Below, piece after piece: positions 1 through 7,910 of a stretch of 20,849 nt of DNA. Position numbers and translations under genes: made by a program. The stretch spans positions 1 to 20,849 of the forward strand of contig NZ_JYJF01000121.1 of the NCBI RefSeq assembly GCF_000955975.1, given 5' to 3'. The stretch comes from Saccharothrix sp. ST-888. GTDB lineage: Bacteria > Actinomycetota > Actinomycetes > Streptomycetales > Streptomycetaceae. Within the stretch, counting starts at the first letter, position 1; the number at the start of each line of letters is the position of its first letter. Below the pieces are notes generated by a model. The model did not search any database. It saw only the letters and a list, made by a program, of their open reading frames with translations, and was not told the origin of the DNA.

Positions 1-104
1 GTATGCCCAAAACCAGCCGGAACAGCCGACAAGCAAGCCACCGGCGCTTGACCGGCCCCGCCCCTTCAGGGATGACGTTGCCGTCAACTACTGCCGTCAA
101 AACG

Positions 105-146
105 CCAGGAAGCCCCGCCAGAATTCCTTCTGGCGGGGCTTCCTGG
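105..146 (-). terminator. Strong stem-loop terminator ending the toxin/immunity operon
   Basis: The arms at 105-121 and 130-146 are perfectly complementary (17 bp) around an 8-nt loop. On the minus strand the hairpin starts 8 nt after the stop codon of the 181-aa gene and is followed by CGTTTT, a short T-run. This is a convincing intrinsic terminator for the leftward operon. The symmetric stem could also stop rightward transcription. Bases 1-104 show no gene or motif I can support. Confidence 0.85.
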
Positions 147-154
147 TTAGTTAC

Positions 155-700
155 TTACGGAAGCGAAGGAAACACTTCTCCCCACGCTTTCAAGCGCTCA
201 TGGAACTCTTCTCCGGACACCAAGCTTGCGAGATCGAGCGCAGGCGACACGAGATTCTTGGCAGCTCGCAAACGCCGAATCTGCGCAATGTCGAGAGCGC
301 GCCAATCGACCGACAGCTCCCGAGCCTCCTCGGCCGACATCGGAAGCTCTTGAAATAGAAGCTCGATTAGGCCATCCGGATTCAGGATGTCAACTTCAGC
401 ATTCGGCGGAATCTGCCGAAGTACGGCGGCAGAGAGATTTAGACGGCGAATCACGCTCTCACGCTGATCGATCGAGTCCGAGGCAACCGCAGCTTCGAGA
501 GCGTACGCGAGCGCCAGTGAGCAGGTGGCCCAGGACTCCACAGACAGGCCGTCACACTCGTCAGTGAGGCGCATCGTCAGCAGCTCAACAACACCCAGCC
601 ACTCGCCCGGCCCCAGCTCAGGAAGCGTGGGGGCGCGTCCAGCCAGTACCTGAGAGAGCGACCGCAAGTCGAGCGATGTCAGTTCATTGAAGCGGTTCAT
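155..700 (-). CDS. Probable immunity protein for the adjacent RHS toxin (181 aa)
   Basis: I do not recognise the family. The protein is small, without signal peptide or membrane segment, so it should be cytoplasmic. It looks mostly alpha-helical and clearly acidic, with leucine-rich helical stretches such as LSLALAYALEAA-like segments in the middle and a conserved-looking LPMSAEEARELSVDWRALD stretch. Its ATG overlaps the RHS stop codon (TGATG at 702-698) and only a weak purine run precedes it, which suggests translational coupling. Polymorphic-toxin loci typically place the cognate immunity gene directly after the toxin gene, and size, charge and position all fit. Base composition is roughly 53-60% GC on hand-counted lines, against about 70% in neighbouring genes, with many A/T-ending codons, which suggests horizontal exchange. 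The immunity role is inferred from context only. It could instead be an unrelated orphan or the immunity protein of a previous toxin tip. Confidence 0.75.
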   Translation of the reverse strand: MNRFNELTSLDLRSLSQVLAGRAPTLPELGPGEWLGVVELLTMRLTDECDGLSVESWATCSLALAYALEAAVASDSIDQRESVIRRLNLSAAVLRQIPPNAEVDILNPDGLIELLFQELPMSAEEARELSVDWRALDIAQIRRLRAAKNLVSPALDLASLVSGEEFHERLKAWGEVFPSLP

Positions 701-3700
701 CAGAAGTGAACCCCCGCTGCAGCAAATGCATCCTTGCCGATTTGCAGACTCTCGCCCGAGGGCAGGAAGTGGCCGCTGTGGTTGTTGATATCCAGTCCGA
801 AGAACCCGTCTCCCGATGAGCCGGCGATGTCGGCCTCACCGGCCGCGCGAACAGGAGCCCCTCGGGTCAGAACCGAGTGCGAAATCTCTTGCCCATTGAC
901 GAACTTCGGCATGATCACGAGGCTCCCGTCCTCCCGCACTGCCCACTTCACAGTCCCGGAACTGACTGCGGAATCGAATCCAGCCGATCCCGGTCCCGCT
1001 GGCGTGACACCCAACCTGTCCCCCAGGGCAAGCTCCCTGTCAAGAGTTCCTGGCATCGTATTGGGGAATAGCCCACACGAATTGTTATGCACCAGTACCG
1101 GCGTGGTGCCGGCGAGTACATAGTACGTGTGGACGCCGTCGATTGTCAGATCATGCGTGGTCTTCGCCGCTTGATAGAGCCGAACAGTCGAGACTGTGGC
1201 CGTATGGCCATCGGCGGTCTGGAGCTCGTCGCCAGGGTTGATCAGCCCTGCGTCAGTCCATTTTTCTGACGTGACACTGTAGAACGGGTGGTTACTGGTG
1301 GCCGTGATGACCTTCGGGCCGGTTTCGGTGTCGATGGTCAGGTCGACAAATTCCTTGTCGTCTACCGTGGCGTGAGTGGCGTCGACTCGATGTACTTCAC
1401 TCTTGTCGCCGTCCGGCTGTGCGTTGGCTATTTCATCGCCAACCGCGAGATCCTCGATCTTCTTGGTCGACCCGTCCGCCATGAGGACCAGAGTTCCGGC
1501 CGCGAAGCTATGAGGACGCGCACAGAATCTCGCGGCTGCGGTGCCGATATCGTCGAAAAGGAGAGCTGCATCCCTTGCCGCGACTCCGGCATCCAGGGTG
1601 GACATGGCAATGCCGAGAGTGTCGCAGTCGTCCGAGTACTTACCCCCGGAGCCGCCACCCATCGTGCATCTGATGGAAGGGACGATGACGGTGACGTCGG
1701 AGACGAACTTCAGGAGATTCTTGCCGAAGTGGTCGTGTTCGTCCCACTGCCGCTGAGTGAGGCAGAGGGGAACTTCCTTGTTTCCACGGCAGGAGACCTT
1801 GGTGTTGTATTCCTCCCACCTGTTCTTGAGGTCTTCGACCTGCTTCGTCAGCTCCTGCTGCTTCTTCTTTCCGACAGGGTGGAAGTAGCCGTCGCCGTCG
1901 TCGTAGTCGTTGCCGCCACCGTCGTCGTAGGCCGGTCCGCCGCCGCGGCCGTCACCGGCACCGGTGCGGATGGGGTCGCCGGGGCCGTGGCAGTCGTCCA
2001 GGCACATCCTGGCGAGGCCGGTGGGGTCGGTGAAGGTGAGTGGGTTGTTGTTGCTGTAGGTGTAGCCGGCTATGGACTGGGGGTCAGCGGAGTTGAGAAG
2101 CGGGTCGACGCTGATGAAGCGAGCGGTCTTGGGATCGTAGTCTCGGGCCCCGAGGTGGGTCAGACCGGTCGGTTCGTTGTCGCCGCCGAGGAAGCCGCGA
2201 TTGCCGGCCCATGCCGACGGGGTGGACCCTCGGGTGTCTCCGAAGGGCGTCGTGCGGCGTTGGCCGACCTCGCCGGTGGTGGCATCGATGTTGAGTTCTG
2301 CGGTGCCGTGGTGGTCGGCGACCTGGAAGGCCACCTTGTTGTCATCTGTACGCACAGCCGTGGCCGCGCCGAGGGGGTAGTAGCGGGTAGCAGCGGCCTT
2401 ACCCGCCCCCTTGAGGAGCTTGACCTCGGTGCTTCCGAGATAGAGCGTCCAGTTCTCCGACGACGGGTCGGAGGTGTCGAGGGTGTGGGTGGTGAGGCGA
2501 TTGCCGTCCGCGTCGTAGAGGTAGTCGGTGGTCTTGGTGGTGGTTGTGGTGGTGCCACCGGTGGTCTTCTTGACGGTGTCGGTGACCTTGGCCAGGCGGT
2601 CCTCACTGTTCCAGGCGAGAACCTGGTCACTGGACTGGTTCGCGGCCGACTTCAGATGACGAGCCGTCGTATTGCCACTGGTGTCGTAGGAGTAGGACTC
2701 TCCGACCGGGGTGCCGAGAGCACCGGTGACCCTGCTGGTGCTGGTCAGGGAGTGCGGGCGGGCAGCAGTGGCCGCCGGGTAGGTGTAGGTGGTCTTGCTG
2801 TCCTGGGCGGTGTTGCCGGTCGGGTCGTGCTGGGTTTCGCTGGCCCGAGTGCCGTTGGTGTTGTAGGTGTAGCTGCTCCAGTACGGGGCCGGCCCACCCA
2901 GAGCGGCGGCGTCAGGTGTGGCGGGGCAGTTGGCGCCCGCGGGCGTGAACGCCTCGGTGAGGCGGGCGAGGTAGTCGTACTGGAAGCACTGCCGGTCGGT
3001 CCCCGAGCGGGACGTGTCGGTCACCGAGGTGACGTTGCCGGCGTCGTCGTAGGCGTAGACCGCGGAACGGGCCGGGGTTGGGATGCCGTACTGGTCGGTC
3101 CTGCTGGATGCGAGCCGCTGTGTACCCCACTCGTAGGTGTTGGTGACGTAGGCGTCCTTGCCCGCGGTGCCGTTGGACAGCGTGGCCTGCAAGGGTTTGC
3201 CGGTGAGACTGTACTTCTGGTCGGTCAGGTACGTGGCCTGACCACTGGCGGTCACGGTCGCGGGACGGTGGAGGTTGTCGTAGCTGAGTGCCACGACCTC
3301 GTTGGGCAGGCTTCCGGCAGCCGGATACGCGATCGTCCGGGGTTGCCCGTCGTACCGGTAGCTGGTCCCACTGACGTAGTCCCCTGCCAGGGCCTCCTGT
3401 CCGGGGACGGACGGGACCGTGATGGTGGTGCGCTCAGGTCGGCCCAGGTCGTCGAAGAGGGAGTACGTGGTCCTGTACTGGTAGGTGGTACCGGAGACCG
3501 TGAGGTAGCGGGTACTCGAGGAGAGCGCGCCCTTGTCACCTGCCGGGTCCCAGGCGCGGGAGGTCAGCAGGGGACCGGTCAGTGAGGTGTCCCGGGTCTC
3601 GACGACACGCGAGAGGTTGTCATAGACGGTGGCGATGATCTTGCCACGTCCATCGGTCGTGCTGGTGATCTCACCGCGGTCGTTGTAGGTGTTGCTGGTT

Positions 3701-6700
3701 GTTCCCGAGTCGGGGTCGACGGTCTTGGTCTGACGGCCGCGCTGGTCGTACTGCCAGGTCCACTGAGTACCCGACGGGTCGGTCAGCTTGGTGAGGTGCC
3801 CGGCCGCGTCGTAGCCGTAGGTGGTGCTGTCGTAGCTACTGAGCGTCTTGTCCTTGTACTGGCGCAACTCGGTCATGCGACCGGCGGCGTCGGTGAGCGT
3901 GGTGGTGGGTGTCGCACCGTTCGGAGGGATGACAGTGGTCCGGTCGCCACCGTAGGTGGTGACCGTTGTCGCAAACGGAGTGCCGGCGCCGTTGCCGGCC
4001 AGCTGGGTGCTCTTGGTCAGTCGGCCGAGGCCGTCGTAGGTGTTGGCGGTCTGGGTCTCGACGCTGGTGGCGTTCTCGACCTTCAGCAGGGTCGAGGATG
4101 GAGCACCGGTGGCGTAGTAGGGGGCGAAAGCGAGGACGGACTGGCCCCGCTCGTCGTAGAACGTGTCGGAGAGAATGCGGCCACCGTTGTCGCCTGGGAC
4201 CTGGGTCTGCCGAGCTCGGCCGAAACCGTCGTAAAGGGTGTAGGCAGTGTCCTGGGAGCCGTCCTCGTTCAGCGCCTTGGTCGTGACCGCCGCGATCCGA
4301 CCGTCGGTGAGGAGGTACTGGAACTCGTTGTTGGGAGTGTCTCCGTTGCCCTTGGAACGGTTCGGAAGCCAGGCCTTGAGGATGCGTCCCAGGCTGTCGT
4401 ACAGAACATCGGTACGGCGCCCGTTGGTGTCGACAGTGGCCGTGGGAAGACCACGCGCCAGGTCGAACTCGGTCACGGCGGTCTGTGCCGTGGAGGCGTC
4501 GCCGACGGTCGCGGGGGGCCCTGTGACGGTCGACTTCACGGGCCGACCGGTCGCGGGTGTGAAGGACGCGGTGGTGATGCGGGGATTCGTCGCCGCAGTG
4601 GTCACCGGGGCGGTGGCATCGGTGGTGTCGAAGACCGTCGAGGATGCCAGGTCGGTCGTGGTGGTGGGGCGTCCGTACTTGTCGTAGGCAGTGGTGCTGT
4701 CCAGGTAGGTGGCGCTGGTACCGGTCCGTGACTTGAGGGTGTGCGTAACCGACGCGTCGCCCTTGGTCGGTGCCGCGCCGTACGCCTGGCCGTCGAACTG
4801 AACACGGACGTCGGCCAGGACCACGGACGTACCGTCTGCCTGGGTGTCACGGTTGACCGTGGCGCCGCACTTCGCGGCAACCGTCTCGGTGTGGATGGTC
4901 CCCTTGAGGATCCAGGCGGCGGTGTTGTCCGCATAGGTGGTGGTAGTGCAGGTGTCGTCGGTGTCGAGCGTGACGTCGCCCAGGCTTTCGGCCTGGGCCG
5001 GCCGACCGTAGCCGTCGAAGGTGGTGTTGGCCCGGGTCTCGCGCCACTTGACACCTGCTCCGTCATCGAGGGACGTGAACGAGCGGGTGGTGCTGGTGCC
5101 GGTCAGGTTGGAGGTCGTGGTCCCCCAGTCCATGACCCGCTTGGCGGTCTCCTTCTTCCACGGCGTGTTCACGGTCTTGGCGAGGACCTTGCCGGCGGGC
5201 CTGTCGAACTGCTCGGTACGGTACTCGTAGCCGCCCCAGGCGGGGTCGTCGGTGAGGGTGCCGCCTTCGCCGTCGCTGATGTCGGTGACGACACGCTTCT
5301 TCGTCTTGTCGGCGGGATCCGTCCGGTCGCCGTCCATGCCGCGCAGGAAGAAGTGGTCGGCCTGGGTGGACATTCCGCCGGTTCCACCGGTCTGAACCCG
5401 GGTCTGGGCGTAACCGCGCCACTGGGACCAGGTCTTGAGCTTCTCCTGGGTCAGGCCGTTGTCGTCGTCGTAGTGCCAGGCAGCGTCACCGAGGTAGGTG
5501 TACCGGGTGACCATGTCCGGTGCGCCACCGGTGCGGTCGGTGGCGGTGACCGTGTTGACGACGTACTTGTTGAACCACTCGGTTGTCACCGGGTCCTTTG
5601 TGGACGCCTGGTACATCTGCGGGAAGCAGCGGGTGGTGTTGGTCTGCGGGGTGAGCAGGTTGTTCCAGTCACACGTCGGTGCACTGTAGTTGACGTCGAT
5701 CTGGCCGCCGAGCTGGTCGGTGACCGTGCTGAGACGCTGCTTGATGAAAGGAGCGCGTCCGTCGCCGACTCTGTCGAGACGGTTGACGAGCTGAGTGTAG
5801 GCGAAGGTGGTCTTGGGCAGAGTGACAGCCTCACTGCCCGTGCCACCGATGTGCTCGACCGAGTTGAGCAGGAGTTGGTAGTCGAAGTCTGCGGTACCCC
5901 ACTTGTGGGTGAGGTTCCAGGTGTCGGTGGTCCGGTAGGCCCCGTCGGCCTGGAGCGTGCCGACTGCGACGCCGGTAAGGCGGGTGCGGGTGAAGAACGC
6001 CGGAGAGTAGACGGTGTCGCAGACTGCGTTGTCCTTGCAGTTCTGGTCCCAGGGGGTGTCGTACCAGTACTGCCGGTTGGTGTCGATCGCCGACGGGTCG
6101 CAGCGCCCTGCGGTGGTCTCCAGGCACCGTTCGGCGGTGGTGAAGTTCACCTGGGCCATCGGCTTGACGGTGGTCGAGTAGATGTCCGACTGCTGCTGAC
6201 CGTAGTCGATGCGCTCAAGGTACCCGCCGCGCACGTAGGCGGTGTGGTCCTTGGGGTTGAGGTTGCGGCCGTAGTTGTTGGTCTCGGGGTGGTACCAGTA
6301 GGTGATGTCGTTGCCGTTGGCGTCGATCACCAGGTCGAGGTTCCATCGCCAGCCCTGCTGGCACCAGGAGGAGGCGAAGTCTGCCTTGTTGCACGGCTCG
6401 CCCGCGTTGTTGCCGTAGACCGGGACCGTGTAGACGGACTTGGTCTCCGGTTTACCCGCGCTCCAGTTGGAGAGGCGGTTGTACCCGAAGTAGTAACGGG
6501 TGCCGTCCGGGGTGACCGCGCGGAAGTACTCACCGTCGTCGTCCCCGTTTCCGCGGTTCGGATCACGGCCGCGGGTGACCTTGGTGTTGTCGTCTCCCTT
6601 GATCCGCCACTCGTTCGCGCCGACGGGGATCAGCTCACCCGAGTGCCCGGCGAAGCTGATCGTCTCGTTGTCGTACGCCCAGCAGAGGTCGCCGGGTTCG

Positions 6701-7758
6701 ATTCCGTCGGTCTTCACTCCTTCGTCGGCGCAGGACTTGTACGAGCGCTCCACGAAGCCCGGACTGAGGTCGAAGCCGTCGCCGACCCAGGATGCCTGGT
6801 TGTTGCTGTTCGCGGTTCGCCCGTCAACACCCCCTGAGTCGTAGGACAGACTGAGCTTGGGGGACAGGCCGCCCGGCATGGCTGGAACCGGCATGTCGTA
6901 GGACCAGTTGAAGGAGCCGCTGTTCAGCGCGGTCGACCAAGTGGACGCCGCTGAGAGAGGGCTTGCCTTGTAGTCACCGGACGGCCCGGCCGAGGAGGCA
7001 CTGGCCGCAAGCAGTGTCACACCGGAACCTGCGTCGGCCGCCCGCGGCGCGAGCGCTTGCAGAGAAGCCGCGGCAGGGGGCGAAACCGCGACAGAGTCAG
7101 CGGTGACCGTCTGCTTCTCGACGTCGTTGCTTCCCTCCAGCGGTGTCTGTGTCCGGCACTCGGGTTTTTGGGGAGTCGTCAGCGCGCAGGCCGGGAGCTG
7201 AACCAGGTGGAGTCGTGAGCCGAACGCGCCGCCGCCGACCTGAGCGAAGCTGCTGTAGTCCAGCGTCACCTTCGTCTGCCCGGCCGCTGTGGTGCCGGCC
7301 AGAGTGAACAGCACGCCGTTCACCCCGGCCTTGTGGGCCGCATCCTGGCCGAGAACCGAGACCTTCGCCTCGTGCACGGGCTCGGAGGCCGCCTGAGCAG
7401 CGGCGGAGGCCCGGGACTTGGGAGTCGCCGGGACGGACAGGCCGATGGGCAGATTCTTCACCATGGCGGCCTGGGCGCCGACGGACGCGACGGTGACGAT
7501 GGCGCTGCCCGGCTGCGGCCATGCCGTGCGTGCCGTCGCCGGGTCACTGACTGTGCTGTCGGCCTTGCGCGGCTTGGCCTTCGCCGCTGATCCCTTGACC
7601 GGCTTCTCCTGAGAGGAGACGGCCGGCTTGTGATAAGAGGCTGCCGCTGCGTTGGCCGCGACGGAGATGGTCGGGAGGAGCGAACCGACCAGAGTTGCCG
7701 CGATTACTGCGGAGACTCTGGTCCTTGGCGGTCGTTTCCCCGTGGTGGGTGTACTCAA
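700..7758 (-). CDS. Secreted RHS/YD-repeat polymorphic toxin with HINT domain and C-terminal toxin tip (2352 aa)
   Basis: This is a large exported polymorphic toxin. Residues 1-40 form a signal peptide (basic start, hydrophobic core, AxA-type end). An Ala/Lys-rich stretch and an N-terminal beta-rich region follow, then an SpvB-like segment around 277-310 (SFNWSYDMPVP, LSLSYDSGG). YD repeats run from about 915 to 1915 (motifs such as YDKYGRP, YDAAGHLT, YDADGNRL). They end in the RHS core signature at about 1869-1916 (GARDYDPKTARFISVDPL, then TDPTGL). RHS cores form a shell around the toxin. A Gly/Asp/Tyr- and Cys-containing linker with a short charged helix leads to a HINT domain at about 2079-2226 (SFAAGTLVLMADGST, SNHPFY, TPVLVHNN). 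Residues 2227-2352 are the tip, with EISHSVLTRGAPVRAAGEA and NNHSGHFLP; I cannot name its activity. The start is TTG at 7758, preceded by AAGGA six bases away; an in-frame stop lies just upstream. The immunity candidate overlaps its stop. Confidence 0.93.
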   Translation of the reverse strand: MSTPTTGKRPPRTRVSAVIAATLVGSLLPTISVAANAAAASYHKPAVSSQEKPVKGSAAKAKPRKADSTVSDPATARTAWPQPGSAIVTVASVGAQAAMVKNLPIGLSVPATPKSRASAAAQAASEPVHEAKVSVLGQDAAHKAGVNGVLFTLAGTTAAGQTKVTLDYSSFAQVGGGAFGSRLHLVQLPACALTTPQKPECRTQTPLEGSNDVEKQTVTADSVAVSPPAAASLQALAPRAADAGSGVTLLAASASSAGPSGDYKASPLSAASTWSTALNSGSFNWSYDMPVPAMPGGLSPKLSLSYDSGGVDGRTANSNNQASWVGDGFDLSPGFVERSYKSCADEGVKTDGIEPGDLCWAYDNETISFAGHSGELIPVGANEWRIKGDDNTKVTRGRDPNRGNGDDDGEYFRAVTPDGTRYYFGYNRLSNWSAGKPETKSVYTVPVYGNNAGEPCNKADFASSWCQQGWRWNLDLVIDANGNDITYWYHPETNNYGRNLNPKDHTAYVRGGYLERIDYGQQQSDIYSTTVKPMAQVNFTTAERCLETTAGRCDPSAIDTNRQYWYDTPWDQNCKDNAVCDTVYSPAFFTRTRLTGVAVGTLQADGAYRTTDTWNLTHKWGTADFDYQLLLNSVEHIGGTGSEAVTLPKTTFAYTQLVNRLDRVGDGRAPFIKQRLSTVTDQLGGQIDVNYSAPTCDWNNLLTPQTNTTRCFPQMYQASTKDPVTTEWFNKYVVNTVTATDRTGGAPDMVTRYTYLGDAAWHYDDDNGLTQEKLKTWSQWRGYAQTRVQTGGTGGMSTQADHFFLRGMDGDRTDPADKTKKRVVTDISDGEGGTLTDDPAWGGYEYRTEQFDRPAGKVLAKTVNTPWKKETAKRVMDWGTTTSNLTGTSTTRSFTSLDDGAGVKWRETRANTTFDGYGRPAQAESLGDVTLDTDDTCTTTTYADNTAAWILKGTIHTETVAAKCGATVNRDTQADGTSVVLADVRVQFDGQAYGAAPTKGDASVTHTLKSRTGTSATYLDSTTAYDKYGRPTTTTDLASSTVFDTTDATAPVTTAATNPRITTASFTPATGRPVKSTVTGPPATVGDASTAQTAVTEFDLARGLPTATVDTNGRRTDVLYDSLGRILKAWLPNRSKGNGDTPNNEFQYLLTDGRIAAVTTKALNEDGSQDTAYTLYDGFGRARQTQVPGDNGGRILSDTFYDERGQSVLAFAPYYATGAPSSTLLKVENATSVETQTANTYDGLGRLTKSTQLAGNGAGTPFATTVTTYGGDRTTVIPPNGATPTTTLTDAAGRMTELRQYKDKTLSSYDSTTYGYDAAGHLTKLTDPSGTQWTWQYDQRGRQTKTVDPDSGTTSNTYNDRGEITSTTDGRGKIIATVYDNLSRVVETRDTSLTGPLLTSRAWDPAGDKGALSSSTRYLTVSGTTYQYRTTYSLFDDLGRPERTTITVPSVPGQEALAGDYVSGTSYRYDGQPRTIAYPAAGSLPNEVVALSYDNLHRPATVTASGQATYLTDQKYSLTGKPLQATLSNGTAGKDAYVTNTYEWGTQRLASSRTDQYGIPTPARSAVYAYDDAGNVTSVTDTSRSGTDRQCFQYDYLARLTEAFTPAGANCPATPDAAALGGPAPYWSSYTYNTNGTRASETQHDPTGNTAQDSKTTYTYPAATAARPHSLTSTSRVTGALGTPVGESYSYDTSGNTTARHLKSAANQSSDQVLAWNSEDRLAKVTDTVKKTTGGTTTTTTKTTDYLYDADGNRLTTHTLDTSDPSSENWTLYLGSTEVKLLKGAGKAAATRYYPLGAATAVRTDDNKVAFQVADHHGTAELNIDATTGEVGQRRTTPFGDTRGSTPSAWAGNRGFLGGDNEPTGLTHLGARDYDPKTARFISVDPLLNSADPQSIAGYTYSNNNPLTFTDPTGLARMCLDDCHGPGDPIRTGAGDGRGGGPAYDDGGGNDYDDGDGYFHPVGKKKQQELTKQVEDLKNRWEEYNTKVSCRGNKEVPLCLTQRQWDEHDHFGKNLLKFVSDVTVIVPSIRCTMGGGSGGKYSDDCDTLGIAMSTLDAGVAARDAALLFDDIGTAAARFCARPHSFAAGTLVLMADGSTKKIEDLAVGDEIANAQPDGDKSEVHRVDATHATVDDKEFVDLTIDTETGPKVITATSNHPFYSVTSEKWTDAGLINPGDELQTADGHTATVSTVRLYQAAKTTHDLTIDGVHTYYVLAGTTPVLVHNNSCGLFPNTMPGTLDRELALGDRLGVTPAGPGSAGFDSAVSSGTVKWAVREDGSLVIMPKFVNGQEISHSVLTRGAPVRAAGEADIAGSSGDGFFGLDINNHSGHFLPSGESLQIGKDAFAAAGVHF

Positions 7759-7866
7759 TGTGATTCCTTACAGGTTCCGGCCCCTGACAGGGACGGGGGT
7801 TTGTGTGGCGCCCGGGTTCGGCTGTCGCGCTACCTGAAGCAAGAAGCGGTCCGGGACGACCGATGA

Positions 7867-7904
7867 CCGCGTGGGACGACCGCAAACACGGTCGGCCCAC
7901 GCGG
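7867..7904 (-). terminator. Stem-loop between the LamG and RHS genes
   Basis: Arms 7867-7875 and 7896-7904 pair over 9 bp. After one mismatch, 7877-7881 pairs with 7890-7894 around an 8-nt loop (7882-7889). The hairpin starts 6 nt after the LamG stop codon on the minus strand. There is no T-run, as is usual for Streptomyces terminators. It could end the LamG transcript, attenuate readthrough into the RHS gene, or stabilise an mRNA 3' end. The remaining 108 bp up to the RHS start hold the RHS ribosome site and a small CCCTG-A-CAGGG palindrome (7782-7792), but no convincing promoter. Confidence 0.65.
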
Positions 7905-7910
7905 TGCCCG

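Noticed and set aside
3..353. 116-aa plus-strand open frame at the left edge
   Set aside because: Crosses the terminator hairpin and lies antisense to the immunity gene; no ribosome site or domain.
2520..2580. Thr-rich tract with GGT/GGTG-type simple repeat in the RHS gene
   Set aside because: Ordinary low-complexity linker between YD repeats; too irregular to be a phase-variation tract.
1288..3585. 765-aa plus-strand open frame opposite the RHS gene
   Set aside because: Low-complexity Gly/Val translation, no ribosome site or motif; it mirrors the YD-repeat coding strand.
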